Shown here piece after piece: positions 44,741-57,607 of a stretch of DNA of 64,000 bases. Each line of letters begins with the position of its first letter. Positions within the stretch are counted from its first letter, which is position 1. The position numbers and the translations under genes were made by a program. The notes under the pieces are model-generated. The model was not told where the DNA came from and searched no databases. It saw only the letters and a list, made by a program, of their open reading frames with translations. The DNA comes from Rhabdophis nuchalis (taxonomy: Eukaryota > Chordata > Lepidosauria > Squamata > Natricidae): contig CM077647.1 of the NCBI GenBank assembly GCA_039707465.1, forward strand, positions 46,588,110 to 46,652,109, in the 5' to 3' direction.

Positions 44741-47700
44741 CAATTAATTAATATATATTAACCCTGTTCCTATAGTGGGATAATGTGGACATATTTCTTC
44801 CTTGACAAAAAAAAAGCTTCCATTCTTTGGTTCTGGTTTGTTGCTAAGATGTTTGTAATTAGGGTATGCAAGTGGGTTAAGCTTTGCTTCATTGTCTCTC
44901 CTTTTTTTAACCTTAAAAATTGGTGGGAAAACAAATCAGTTTTCCAATCACTACACTGTTGAAAATTTACAAATAGTTTTGGCTCATAGGTAGTCACAGG
45001 GATTTAGCTATATGGCAAATTATCAAATCTGCTTGTGGTTCAGATTACACTCATGATTTTATATAGCGGGATTTGTTTTTCTGAAACTATTTATGCAGAG
45101 GTATCCAGTTCAAGATATCAAGGCCTTTTTGACATCACACAAATGATATAATTATGCAATTTCTTCAGTAATGAAACGATATACAGTATGGTATGACATT
45201 TGTGTTTTGATGTCATGATGCCTATCACTCGCGCCTATTACTTTCCCATCTCTCAAATCTAATGTTCATTATATGCTGGCATAATAGTTACAATGAAAAT
45301 AGTCTTTCTTTTGAAGTGCTGAATTGGTAATAGTCAGCCTTGGAAGTTGAATATAGGGTTAATTATTCAATTAGTTTTTAAATAATTTCTGACTTTTAAG
45401 TATTACACTGTTTCCTTAATGAAAGTTTAGATGAGAATTCTAATTATATTAAATTACATTAAAATAGTAAATTTGTTTCCTAGCATTTTTCTGCAAGTTC
45501 TGATCTATTGGTTATGACTATAATTATAATTATATTATTAATACTGAAAGATGATTATACAAAATAACTTTGGATTTCTGTTTTCTGACACAGTTTCTCT
45601 ATGACTAAAATCAGTAGCCCAACTGATAGACATCACATTTAGATCGTGACATTAATATCTGGAATGCTCATTGCTAATATTGCCTAATAAACAATTGTGT
45701 GCTTCAATGGATTAATCAGAATATTTGTAGAAAAACTTTTTTAGGCAACCAGTAGTAATGCAGTAGTAACTGTCTGCTGATTTGTTCATACATTCTTCAT
45801 TTTTTTCTTTCTCTTTTTGGCTGTGACGCCAATTGTGGTTAATAATTAAATAGCATGAGGTTAGGATAATTACAAAAGAACAGTGAGGCATGAATAAAAA
45901 GATGAGGTCTGAGTTCCAAAACAAAATGTTTTTATCTAGAAACAGACACATAATATTCATCATATTCAACTTTTTAACTTCCAGTTATCATTCAAGACAT
46001 CGAGGGATATCAGATAGTAGATAACTACACACACACACACACACACACACTCTACACACAAATGCGCACACATGCACACATACACACAGAGTTACATTTT
46101 TATATTGTCCAAAGCTCAATATTGTTCAGTATCACCAATTCTCTGGCAAACTCAAGGCAAAATGCAGCATTTTTTCAGCTTTTTCTTTTGAATTCCTTTG
46201 GGACGGAAGTGTTAGGGGCTAAGTACAGCATGACAAGTTATGTGCTCAATTGCTGTAACATCCTTCAAATGTATTCCAATCTATATTACTTCTCTGTCAA
46301 AGTATGCTGTCTTTTCTTGGCAAAGATAAATTGTAAAAAGGAAAAAAAGTGCTGTATTTAAGAACATTTGTTATATATTAACTATATATTATATATTTTA
46401 AGTGTTTCTGGGATTTAGTTACAGCAAAGTTACCTTACGTTGTTTCTTTAAATCAAAGGGTTTATGTTTCTATATGTTTACCTAAACAAGGGATTCATTA
46501 AATTATTTATAACAACAGTATGCAAAAAGTAGTAATTAAAAGGGGGAGTGATGATACATTACTATTAGGCCCTAGAATGGAATCTGGTTACTCATATCAT
46601 GAATAAGAGTTACTAAAAGAGAGTGTGAAAGAGAGTGTGATTAATCAGCGTAAGAACTGTCTAATCATAAGCTTCCTCTGAATCATAACACTGCATGAAT
46701 ACCCAATTCTGTGACCTTCAAATTCTGTTTTCACAATCTCCTAGCATCATTTAAAGTCATTGGGTATATTAGGAAACAAGCTTCTGGATGGTACCCAGTC
46801 TCCCATGCCTAATAAGAATGGTTCGGTAAACCTGATGAGATATTATTACACTAAACTTTTAAAATCTTCTGATGTAGGAGGGCAGGGATTTGTCTGAGTT
46901 CTTAAGCTTCTAGACAGTTAACTTTAAGAATTCAGAAGTCACAGTAATTTATTAATAAGTGCCTCACCAAAGACTTCTGAACAAGCTTTTCAACCATGGA
47001 ATATGAGGAGTTCTTATGAATCAGTAACTGCATAAAGAGCAGGAAGAACAGCAATAAATGGACAGTCCTCTCAAGAATGGCATGCAGGAAGTTGTAGTCT
47101 CCAAGGATTAGTGTAGAAACTGATGAGTCAAATTTTGTTAAATGACCTGGAACAGTGAGGTAACTATGTTTTCAATGCAGTGAAGATAAAAATGGATAGA
47201 AAAAGGATCTCTTCAGCAAAATGGTAAACATTTTTAAACATGGAGTGCCTGGTGCTGTCTCTGAGCTTCATTGTTTGCTTGCCGACATTTCATTACACAA
47301 CTTTACCAATTGGATGATAAAACATCTACTGTGTATGCACAGTAACTCAGAGAGTACCAAGGATTCCCCACTTCAACCTAGAGTTCTTTTTTTAAAATTA
47401 CACCTTAGTGTAGTGTATATAAATAAAATATTATGTACATTGGGCAAATATTCCTCCATTTACATAAACGTATGAGGCCTAACAAGGCAATGACTACTTT
47501 AGGTTGTTGTGGATATGTGAATCAAAATAATCTAGGGTGTCTGGCAACTGTCGAGCTAATGATTAAGATCCTGCTTATCATCTTGGTTCAGAAGAGATCA
47601 GTCAAGTGCTGCCATCTGCTGATACATTATGTTTTTCTTATTGTGATAACCATATTGAATTGTTATGATCTGGATTATATTTTAAATATTATTTCTAAAA

Positions 47701-48600
47701 TAAGGCCATAAGTAGGAGCTGTTGTTGCAAGGAAAGCCTCCTTTTATAATTATTGTATTTGAAACAATGATCTTTGAGACATGTCCCTGATGCAAATTGT
47801 TATTGAAATTGATATGACATACTTCTAAGTAAAAATCTACATGTATATGTCAATCTCCTAATTTAAAAATCAATTTGTAATAAGATTTTGTGGGAAAGGA
47901 GTAACATTATATGATACACAAAAATCAGTAGTTGTTTGTCTGAACTTTTCAGGCTAAAGTAATATATTTTATTAAGAAGCATAAGATTGTTATTCTGAAA
48001 AGGATGTTACTAGATTCTTTCTAATTTTTGTAACATGATGCTATCTCAAATATTATTTATGGGTGACAGTAACATGAACATTTTCAGCAGTGACATTTTA
48101 TTAATATAAAGAACATCCATCCTTCGGTAAATACCAGGACAGCATGCAATAAATATAATTAAAATTTGTTTAGTAATATATTATCATAAAACAGCAGAAA
48201 GATAGCAAAAAAAAAAAAAGAGTTTCAGGACTGAAAGTTAGTAAGCCTTGGCCAACCATATTCTCCTCAAAGAATTCATCATTCTCAACATGACCTTTGT
48301 CTGGTATGCAGAATGAACACTAAATGTACTTATCAGTGCCCTTGGAATCTTTTCCCAACTTGATAACAAGGCAGTAGAGTTAGCGAACTGCATATTTTAA
48401 AGACTCTGACTAATACTTACCACATATGAACATATAAAATGGTGAAGTAGGGAATCTAATAGCATCTACTTTAAAGCCTTATTTGAAGTTACCTGATATA
48501 TTATTAAATATATTTAATTAAATTATAATGATCATTATTTGGGAATTGCAATGCTGAAGAGCAAAGTACAAGGAGGGACTGATTAGTCATGAGAAGTGGG
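44741..48600. other. Gene-poor stretch
   Basis: About 3.9 kb of AT-rich DNA. It holds a (CA)n tract at 46027-46050 and a near-match CTCF motif on the minus strand at 47622-47609 (TCAGCAGATGGCAG). Small open frames lack any recognisable domain; I report none as genes. Confidence 0.5.
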
Positions 48601-48935
48601 CAAAACGCAGATTGAGGGGTTTCTTAACAAATCATTTAATTCGGCTTTTAGGGGGTTCCAGGGAGGTGGGAGGGATTAGGCAACATACGGTTAGGAATAT
48701 GGACAGGCCAGTTGGCGGAGACGAGAAGGGAGCGAGTGGGTCCTACATGGGGGGGGGGGGGAAATACAGGTTGATCCTACAGAGGGTCTTCCAATCAGAA
48801 CGGTCATAGGGAGGGGGAGGGGCGATGGGAGACAGGAACATGGCCATCGAAGGGAGGCGTGTGACCGTTGTTTACAGGTGGTACCATGCCCCAATCTCCT
48901 GTTCTCCCCCCGTGATCTAGGTGGTCAGGGCTCAC

Positions 48936-51900
48936 AGAGCCGGGGCCCTAGGCTGATGTTATGTAACGCCAGGTCCGTGGTTAACAAAGCCCCCTCATTA
49001 ACGACTTGGTGTCGGAGGGGGACCCGGACCTGGTGGGAATCATGGAGACCTGGTTGGGCCACGAGGGAGGGTTATCCCTCGTGGAAATGTGCCCACCAGG
49101 ATACCGTGCATTTCATCAGCCGCGGGCTCGAGGCAGGGGTTGGGGGGTAGCGGTTATTGTTAAGGAAGGTCTTGAGCCGAGAGAGACCACTGTACCACAG
49201 ACCACCGGCTGTGAGTTCCTCTGCGTGAGGTGGGGCCTAGGGAGGCAGTTGGGCGTGCTGATTGTGTACCTGGCTCCTCGCTACGTAACAGCAGCCCTGC
49301 CGAAGCGCCTCGAGGTGGTGGCCAGGGTGGCGGTGGAGACTCCCAGACTTGTAGTCTTGGGGGACTTCAACCTGCCATCAGTGGGCGAATCATCTGAGGC
49401 AGCTCGGGAGTTCATGGCCTCCATGGCGGCCATGGACCTGACCCAGGTAATTCAGGGCCCCACACACGTGGGAGGACACATGCTGGATTTAATTTTTGTC
49501 TCTGGTCAGTGGACGAGTGATCTGGGTATAGGAGATTTAGCCATCATGCCCTTGTCATGGACAGATCACTCACTTCTCCGGCTCGACTTTCCCACCGCTG
49601 CACCTCACTGGGGGGAGGCGGAACCAGAAGCTAGATGATTCCACCCCAGGCACCTGATGGAACCTGATAGGTTCCAGACAGAGCTTGGGCCATTACCTGT
49701 GGCTCTGACCAATGCCCCGACGGAGGACCTAGTGGCCGCATGGAATACTGCGGCCACGGGTGCCTTGGATTGGGTCACGCCCATGCGGCCTCTCATACAA
49801 CGCCGAGTCACCCAGGCCCCCTGGTTCACTGAGGGGCTGAGGGAGATGAAACGCTGTAAGAGACGCCTAGAGAGTAGGTGGAGATCCACTCGGTCTGAAT
49901 CTGACCGAACACAGGTAAGAGCCCATTTGAAGACTTACCTTGTGGCGATAAGGGTGGCCAAACATCATTATTGTGCCACTCTTATAGCTTCTGCAGATAA
50001 CCGCCCTGCCGCCCTGTTTGGGGTGACCCGCTCCCTTCTTCAACAGAGGCCGCGGGAAGCCCCTCTGCAGGGCAGAGCAGAGGAATTTGGAGAGTATCTG
50101 CTGGATAAAATCGCTCAGATTCGGAATGAGATGGTCTCCATTGAAAGTGGTCTAGAGGGAATGCCGGAGGCAGGTCTTGAGATACATCCATGGGAGGAGT
50201 TTGACTCTGTTACTTCCGAAGATATGGACAGGTTACGTAGACGACTGAGAGCCACCACATGTTTATTGGACCCGTGTCCCTCCTAGCTTGTACTGGCATC
50301 CTGGGAGGTGTCCCGAGGCTGGCTCCAGGAAATAGTGAATGCTTCTTTGAGTGAGGGGTTCTTGCCTGCCGTCTTGAAAGGGGCGGTGGTGAGATCTCTC
50401 CTCAAGAAGCCTTCCCTGGACCCAGCATTATTGGTAAATTATTGTCCGGTCTCCAACCTTCACTTTCTAGCGAAGGTTGTAGAGAGTGTGGTGGCACAAC
50501 AGTTTCCCCATCACCTGGAGGAAGTTGATTATCTAGACCCGCGCCAGTCCGGCTTCCGGCCCGGTCACAGCACGGAGACAGCATTGGTCGCATTGGTTGA
50601 TGATCTCTGGAGGGCCAGAGATGGGGGTTCTTCCTCCATCCTGGTCCTAATAGATCTCTCGGTGGCTTTTGATACCATCGGCCATGGTATCCTATTGCAT
50701 CGGCTGGAGGGGCTGGGGGTGAGGGGCACCGTTGTACGGAGGTTCTCCTCCTACCTCTCTGGTCGATCGCAATTTGTGTTGACAGGAGGGCAGAGGTCGA
50801 CCTCGAGGCCACTCACTTGTGGGGTGCCACAGGGGTCGGTCCTCTCGCCGCTCCTGTTCAACACATATATGAAGCCGCTGGGTGAGATCATCCGTGGTTT
50901 TGGGGTAGAATACCATCTGTACGCTGACGACACCCAGCTGTACGTATCTACCCCAAACCACCCCAACGATGCCGTCGAAGGAGGTGAGACCGCCTCCTGC
51001 CCCATACATCCCTTCGGCCGATCCGCTCCCACAGAGAGGGTCTTCTCAGGGTGCCGTCGGCCAGGCAATGCCGTCTGGTGACACCCAGGGGAAGAGCCTT
51101 CTCTGTGGCGGGCCCTGCCCTTTGGAATGACCTACCCCCTGAATTGCGTACCATCACCGACCTCCGCCTCTTCCGCCAGTGTTTAAAGACACATCTTTTT
51201 CAGCAAGCCGGCCTAGCCTAACCTCCCGTGGGGACTATTTTAGAGAGTTTTAAATTGGGGATTTTAAAATTGGTTTTAGCATAGGACTAGAATAATTTAA
51301 TATGTTTTTAAATTATGTATTTATTCTTTTGTATGCTTTTAAATTCCTATGCGCCGCCCTGGGTCCTCTGCGGAGAAAGGCGGGATATAAATATGATTAA
51401 AAAAGGGGGAAAAAGTGATGTCCCGGTGTCTGGAAGCCGTGCGGATCTGGATGGGAAGGAACAGACTCAAGCTCAACCCGTCCAAGACCGAGTGGCTGTG
51501 GTTTCCGGTGCCCCGGTTCAACCAGTTGATTCCATCACTGGCCATAGGGGGTGAACATCTAGCCCCCGTGGATCGGGTACACAACTTGGGCATCCTCCTG
51601 GATACCCGGCTGTCTTTAGAAGAACATGTGACAGCCGTGGCCAGGGGGGCATTCTACCAGGTTCACCTGGTACGCCAGTTGCGTCCCCTATTGGACCGGA
51701 ATGCCCTTCGCACAGTCACTCATGCCCTCGTGACGTCCCATCTAGACTACTGTAACGCTCTCTACATGGGGCTCCCCTTGAGGTGCACCCGAAGACTACA
51801 GCTAGTTCAGAATGCAGCCGCGCGGGCAATATTGGGTACCTCTAGGTATTCCCACGTAACACCATTCCTGCGCGAGCTGCACTGGCTGCCTGTGGTCTTT

Positions 51901-52200
51901 CGGGTGTGCTTCAAGGTGCTGGTCACCATCTTCAAAGCGCTCCATGGCATGGGACCTAGTTATCTGCGGGATCGCATTCTACCCCATACATCCCTTTGAC
52001 CGATTTGCTCCCACAGAGAGGGACTTCTCTGGGTGCCATCCACTAGGCAATGCCAGCGGGTGACGCCCAGGGGAAGGGCCTTCTCTGTGGCGGGCCCGAC
52101 TCTCTGGAACGACCTACCCCCCAAACTTAGATCTATCCCGGACCTCCGCTCCTTCCGCCAGCAACTAAAAACCTACTTTTTCCAACCGGCCGGCCTGGCC
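48936..52200 (+). pseudogene. L2 endonuclease-reverse transcriptase, broken
   Basis: Reading through the breaks, the order is: LMLCNARSVVNKAPSL and DLVGIMETWLGHEGG (apurinic-type endonuclease start), VVLGDFNLPSV (catalytic DFN), DLIFVSGQW and WTDHSLL; then the linker with PAALFGVTRSLLQQRP; then reverse-transcriptase motifs NYCPVSNLHFLAKVVE, RQSGFRPGHSTETAL, SILVLIDLSVAFDTI, GVPQGSVLSPLLFN and YHLYADDTQLYV (catalytic YADD); then SHLDYCNALYMGLPL. The protein performs target-primed reverse transcription in functional relatives. Five disruptions rule out activity here. Confidence 0.9.
50985..51413 (+). mobile_element. 5'-truncated L2 inserted into the L2 reverse transcriptase
   Basis: The host frame reads AACGATGCCGTCGAAG up to 50984 and resumes at about 51414 with GTGATGTCCCGGTGTCTGG; the undisrupted version is seen at 63919-63950. 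The insert starts inside the C-terminal coding region (CCCCATACATCCCTTCGGCC), continues through LWNDLPPELR-type sequence and its own 3' UTR, and ends CGGGATATAAATATGATTAAAAAA. It is same-strand. Confidence 0.93.
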
Positions 52201-52679
52201 TAACCTACCGTTTTCAGCCTCAGTTGTTAGTAGAGAAATTTTAAATTGGGCTTTAGGGATTTTAATGGGGTAGTTTTTAGCACAGGGTGTAATTTAATAT
52301 AGTTTTAATGTATTTATGTATTTATTGTGATGTATTGTATTTTTATATTTCCTGTGCACTGCCCCGAGTCCCTTCGGGGAGAGGGGGCGGTTAAAAAGTC
52401 GAATAAATGAAATGAAATGAAATGAAATTGTAGCAGCTTCTTTATTTACAGCAGTGCTTTGGGAGCCAAATGGATACCATCAATATTCTTAGAAAAGAAA
52501 AACAAATCATGGTTGTGGCTTAATGTTTTGTTTGGGAGTGTACGCTCTTGGCTTGAAAAAAACAAAACAAAGATAAGCTCCTAAGATAATGCATAATTCC
52601 TTGGCCCTAAGAGATAAAGAAAGCTTCCTTATCTGTTTGTATACTGTTAAATTCTGATTGTTTGTTATTGATTTGTCAC

Positions 52680-53245
52680 TGATAACTGTCTGGTTTGGCT
52701 CTGCAACCGACTTCAACAAATAATTAGAACAACAGAAAAAACAATTGCTACCAACCTGCCTTACATTGGGGAACTGTATACTTCAGGAGTTAAAAAGAGG
52801 GCTGTGAAAATATCTACAGACCCTGAACATCCTGGACATAAATTGTTTCAACTTCTACCCTCAAAGCAACAGCTATAGGGCACTGCACACCAGAACAACT
52901 AGACACATTTTCCCCCCGAATGCCATCAATCTGCTAAACAACTAATTCTCACAACACTGTCAAATTATTTACTAAGACTGTATTATTATTATTATTATTC
53001 TCATCCTTCCTAGTATCTATCTCTTCCCACTTATGACTATAACCATGTTGCTTGTACCTTTACAATTTATATTGTTTTATTTCTTTACTAGTATGATTTT
53101 ATTGCTTATTAGTAACATGGCTATCACTAGGTGTTTTATCTTAAGATTCTTGATGAATGTATTTTATTTTTCTTTATGTACACCGAGAGAATATACACAA
53201 AAGACAAATTCCTTGTTTGTCCAATCATCTTGGCCAATAAAGAAT
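52680..53245 (+). mobile_element. LINE C-terminus and 3' end, clade unsettled
   Basis: A decayed frame gives KKRAVKISTDPEHPGHKLFQ then LLPSKQQL, a pattern found at the C-terminal end of reverse transcriptases of some CR1-group LINEs (possibly Rex1-like). It ends CTTGGCCAATAAAGAATTCT directly followed by a CTTCT pentamer array. 5'-truncated, frames broken. Confidence 0.6.
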
Positions 53246-53300
53246 TCTCTTCTCTTCTCTTCTCTTCTCTTCTCTTCTCTTCTCTTCTCTTCTCTTCTCT
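53246..53300 (+). repeat. (CTTCT)n pentanucleotide array
   Basis: Eleven near-perfect pentamers abutting the LINE 3' end, likely its tail repeat expanded by slippage. Confidence 0.93.
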
Positions 53301-53584
53301 GTGGTAGCTAAAATTGGCATGAAAAGTGAAAATCCAGATCTGTGTGTGTGTGTGTGTTTCAAAACTTCAGCTATCAGTTCCAGAGTATTGCCTATCCTTG
53401 ACTTCTGACTCTAAGTAAAATATGTATTCATTTGCTCTAGAATGAAAAATGAGGAGTTGCCTTTTAGTTAAATTTTAACTAACAATAAAACAAAGAATGT
53501 AAACATGAGGAAAATTGCATGGTTAAAAATTAAACAAATGTTAAGTGGAACATTTCAAGGTCAGACATTTTACTTATTTACTGG

Positions 53585-53812
53585 TTTTTTTCTTCTGTTC
53601 AATGATGTCTGATTCTCGGCAATTGCTTGGACAAGTCCCTATAGCTTTCTTGCTAAGGCTTTTTGAAGTAGTTTGCCATTACCTCCTTCCTAGGGAGGAG
53701 AGAAAATGACAGGCCTAAAGGCCCAGCTGGTTTTGTACCTTTAAGAACTAAACCTCATAGTCACCTGATTTATATAGCCTGATGCCTTAACCACTGCATC
53801 CAACTTTCTCTT
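53585..53812 (-). mobile_element. tRNA-derived SINE
   Basis: Minus strand: GATGCAGTGGTTAAGGCATC head with A box, degraded B box GGTTTAGTTC, body GAAGGAGGTAATGGCAAACT and ACTTCAAAAAGCCTTAGCAA. A distinct SINE family from the Sauria-type copies; a body fragment also occurs near 14503-14590. Confidence 0.7.
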
Positions 53813-53930
53813 CATTGACAAATTGATTTTAGTAGTACTGAGTTCTATACCATATGTTAAGAATGCATATAAATAAACTATATCTGTACTTTATTTTATA
53901 GGAAGGCATTCATTTTTGAAATGGCTTATT

Positions 53931-53974
53931 AATTTTATAAGGTATGATATTTATATATCATACCTTATAAAATT
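53931..53974. repeat. AT-rich perfect palindrome
   Basis: Arms of 19 bp, AATTTTATAAGGTATGATA and its exact complement, around TTTATA, followed by a TATAAATTATATAT-rich stretch to about 54030. Confidence 0.95.
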
Positions 53975-54164
53975 ATATATAAATTATATATAATTTATAT
54001 ATCATCTAATACAATGATATATAAATTATTAATCTAATATTTTTGGGAAGATAAATTTAAATATAACAAACAGTGACAATATTGCTTCATTGAAATGTGG
54101 ATGATGAAATACAAGGATGATGAATGTCATCAATCCAGAGAATAGTATGGCTGAAACATTCTAC

Positions 54165-54548
54165 AGATAGTACTTGACTTTCCACTGCTAAACAAGACAG
54201 TTGTTAAATGAATTCTGCTGCATTTTATTGCCTTTCTTGACATAGTTGTTAAGTGAATCACTACACCTGTTTACTTAGTAACATGGTTGTTCAGTGAATC
54301 TGGCTTCCCCATTGACTTTGCTTGTCAAAACGTCACAACAGGTATCACATGACCCCAGGATGCTGCAACTGTAATAAATACAGTGCATGCCAGTTCTAAG
54401 AATCCAAATTTTGATCATAGGACGATTGGAATGGTGCAATGATCATAAATATGAAAGATGGTCATAAGTAACTTTTTTCAGTGCTGTTGTACCTTCAAAT
54501 GGTCACTAAACTAATGATTGAAAGCCGAGGACTACCCGTATTTGAAAG
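54165..54548 (-). mobile_element. hAT MITE (AGTCCTCGACTTAC type)
   Basis: CACTGCTAAACAAGACAGTT, TTGTTAAGTGAATCACTACA, CACATGACCCCAGGATGCTG and the right end AAGCCGAGGACTACC match the inverse of 33423-34014, here without a SINE. Ends are decayed. Confidence 0.72.
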
Positions 54549-54674
54549 GCAAGAGAATAACATCCTATGTTTTTTTAAATATTGGACTTCTATCAGAGGC
54601 AACCAGAATTGTTAAGGTATTTGACAATATTGTTCAACATCATCTGAAAAGTGACCAACAGAGGCTCTTACTCT

Positions 54675-54790
54675 GGAATTTATAACTATGTTTTTCCAAA
54701 AATAATACTCCAAAAATAAGCAATAGCTTGATTTTTTATGTTTGCACTTAATATAAGCCCTGTTCCAAAAATAAGCCCTAGCTAAGTTCC
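54675..54790. mobile_element. Short repeat with CCAAAAATAAG ends
   Basis: CCAAAAATAATACTCCAAAAATAAG and, further on, TTCCAAAAATAAGCCCTAG are degenerate copies of a squamate DNA-transposon end. Partial only. Confidence 0.4.
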
Positions 54791-54839
54791 TGGCCAGTCT
54801 GTCCCACCAACTGGTTGAATGAGATGGGGTGAAGGGCAT

Positions 54840-57405
54840 GCATAAAAATCAAGCTGGGGTAGGGAGGTGCACTATGCACCCTGTACAAACTTACTTAGGA
54901 CTGCTGCAAGCCAGACCTGCTTTTTCTTTGAAAGGTTATTTGGAACTATAATTATTCTATTTAAAAATATCTCCATGGCACTATACAAAGAAACAACAAC
55001 AACAACAACCAAGCCCCCATTCTAGACACATGTGGGAATAGGAAAAGTAATACTTTAATTTATCAAGTAAAATATTTCATAAAATAATATTTATTCACAG
55101 TCCTAGTGCTGTTATGATAAATGTACAAAATCAAGTCAACAGGCTATTTATAAAAGACTGTATAAATTTCCTTTATGTACATTTCCACTAAAAATACTAT
55201 ATGGAGTAGGCATACCTGGAAGTCTTTTAGTGATATTATAAGAGATTGGGGTTTTCCTGAGAACATCTAGCCAGAAAAAAAAATGATGAAGTCATTAAGG
55301 AATCCTAATTTAGATAATTTTGACAGGAGATGAGGAAAATCCATGGAGGAAAGTCTATCAATGAATATTAATAAAAATCTTATAGAATGCATTCAGGATC
55401 AGAAGCCTTAAGGACCTAAATTCTTTTGATGGAGAACAAAAGGAAAATTGTGAGAAATAATATGCTTAAATCTTGAACACTAACTATGAAGTTTTGATCA
55501 TGTAGTCATTAATTAAAACACAAACTAAGGCCTCGTGGTTTTTTTCAATCTAACCCTAGCTTGTTAAAGAAATATTGAAAATCATTAGTATAATTGAAAT
55601 CAGTAACCATAATAGCCTTTGATAGATTTCAGTAATGTATGAAGTTTCACAATTACTACATAAAACATATTTTGGCTGCTTTTATATACATATATAATTT
55701 TGTTTCTAGAAATGATTCAACATTATATACTATACTTTTATTTTTCATAACATGTTTCATTTATGCAAAACTGGCTGGGAACCTTAAATATATTTTCTGT
55801 TTCTAGTATATAATTTAATCTACTCCAAGATGTGCATTGATATGAATTATTCAAGGTGTTTTTCCAGAGTTTATTGGTAGTTACAGGTAATTTATTTTAT
55901 ATCATATTTATTATTTTCAAATTCTGATGATTTTTATTATTGCTTTATCAAACAAAAATTTTTAAAGTTGGAAAAAAGTTATCTGGCCTTTGAATATATA
56001 ATCATGCCTGCCACCCCTTTAATGCCGCAATGCAAACCTCTAAATATGTTGGGCTACAACCCCCATTAAAACAGACATGAGTCTGCTGGTTGAAAATTCT
56101 AGGAATTTTAGTTTAAGCATTTGTAGGGAATGCCAGATGTGAGAGATTGTCTATGCTTCAAAATCCTTTCCTGATAAAACTAATCTCCTAAACTTACACT
56201 TTGTTCCTTGCATTGGGAAGCTCTTTCATTTGGGGAAAAACTTAATATACTGTAGTTCTTCAGGATTATTCAAATATTATCATACATATTTTTTGATATA
56301 TTTTATTTATGTTGCTTGTAAATTTTTTCTTCCCTCTTCAAATTATTACTGGTAAATTAACTTCTATAGCTACAGCTTGGTATAATCGATTGCGTAGTGC
56401 AATAATTCTTTTTTAAATGTTCACATCTACAGGAAATTAATTAAATCCAAAAATTAGTTTAGTTCCAGAAATAAGATCTATACTATCATTTATGGGATTT
56501 AAAGATAAAAATTCTCCATTTTAAGTTTATTCCCATAAACTATACTATTATCTTTTAATACTGAGATGACAGTTATCTAAAAGAAGACGTTTATGGTCAA
56601 TTTCTGTACAGGATGTATGGTTGACGTAGACCGTGTACTCATTTCTTTGCTCTAGAGAGATTTAGCTTTCTATATTTTGCCACTGCACTGGTTGGTCTCC
56701 ATAGCAACCCATTTGCTCCCATGGCAAAATGGGATGGGGCTTTCTCAAAAAGCAAAACGAAGAAGAAGCCTCAAATATTGAGCTTATAAAGTTTATTTCT
56801 GTCTGGGGTTTTTTTGTTTTGTTTTTTGTTTTTGTTTTTGAGTGTTGGGGGCAAATCTGACTTCTCCTTGGCATTCACGTTTAATGGTAATGTTATTGAA
56901 GTTAAGAAACAACTTTCCCAAAGGAAGCAGCAACAATCTAACCATATTTCCTTGTCAAACTGAAATACTCATTTGCTTGTTTACATCTTTAAGTATCTAG
57001 TGGCATGTACTGTAGAAAACCTAAAGAGTTCCCAACAGGAGGCAATTCTTCCAGTTGTTTAGGTCAAAATGTTACTTTCCTATACCTATTTCTCCTATCA
57101 GGTCATTTATTCTGCATATTGATTAGCAGCAATTTTTTAAAAAACAGGTTCTTCAAAGTTATTGGTGAATGGTTGCAGTTGCTCTCACAAAATGGCACCC
57201 ATGATCGACCCCTCCTGGTCACATTTTCCTGAAGGCAAACGGGTATGGGTAAAATGGCCAACAGCTCAAAGATCTAGTATGATTTCAAAACACAAAACTA
57301 GATTGTGAAACTATCTGAAACCTCCTGTTCTACAGACAATGAACTGATGAAACTAAGAGATAACAATGACCAGAAAATTGGAAATGGTAAAGGCAGGCTC
57401 CAAGC
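54840..57405. other. Gene-poor stretch
   Basis: AT-rich; a short (CAA)n at 54990-55008 and a GTTTTG/TTTTTG run at 56810-56840. No gene is supported. Confidence 0.5.
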
Positions 57406-57592
57406 CTTAAAGGCAGTAGTGAAAAGTAATTTTTTTGCCCACCGGTTTTGTGGGCATGGCTTAGTGGGGGAGTCATGTAACTGCGTGGGCGTTGCCAACT
57501 TTTTTTTCACTTTTTGAAGCATTTTTTCCCTGTCTATTTACCCAAACAAGCAGGAAAAACATGCTTTAAAGAGTGAAAAAAAAGCTTCCCAC

Positions 57593-57607
57593 AATCACGC
57601 AGCTCAC
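57593..57607 (+). repeat. Target-site duplication, left copy
   Basis: AATCACGCAGCTCAC, exactly repeated at 59635-59649. Confidence 0.94.

Larger units (their letters stand above)
48610..52427 (+). mobile_element. Long L2-clade LINE, inactive
   Basis: The most complete L2 here: probable 5' leader (about 48610-48880), endonuclease-reverse-transcriptase frame in pieces, and a 3' end with GAGTCCCTTCGGGGAGAGGG and AAATGAAATGAAATGAAAT tail at 52405-52427. The open pieces are broken by a frameshift near 48990, a stop near 49638, a TAG in place of Trp at 50284-50286, an inserted L2 (50985-51413) and a TGA after TSL near 52000. The exact 5' boundary is not resolved. Confidence 0.9.
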
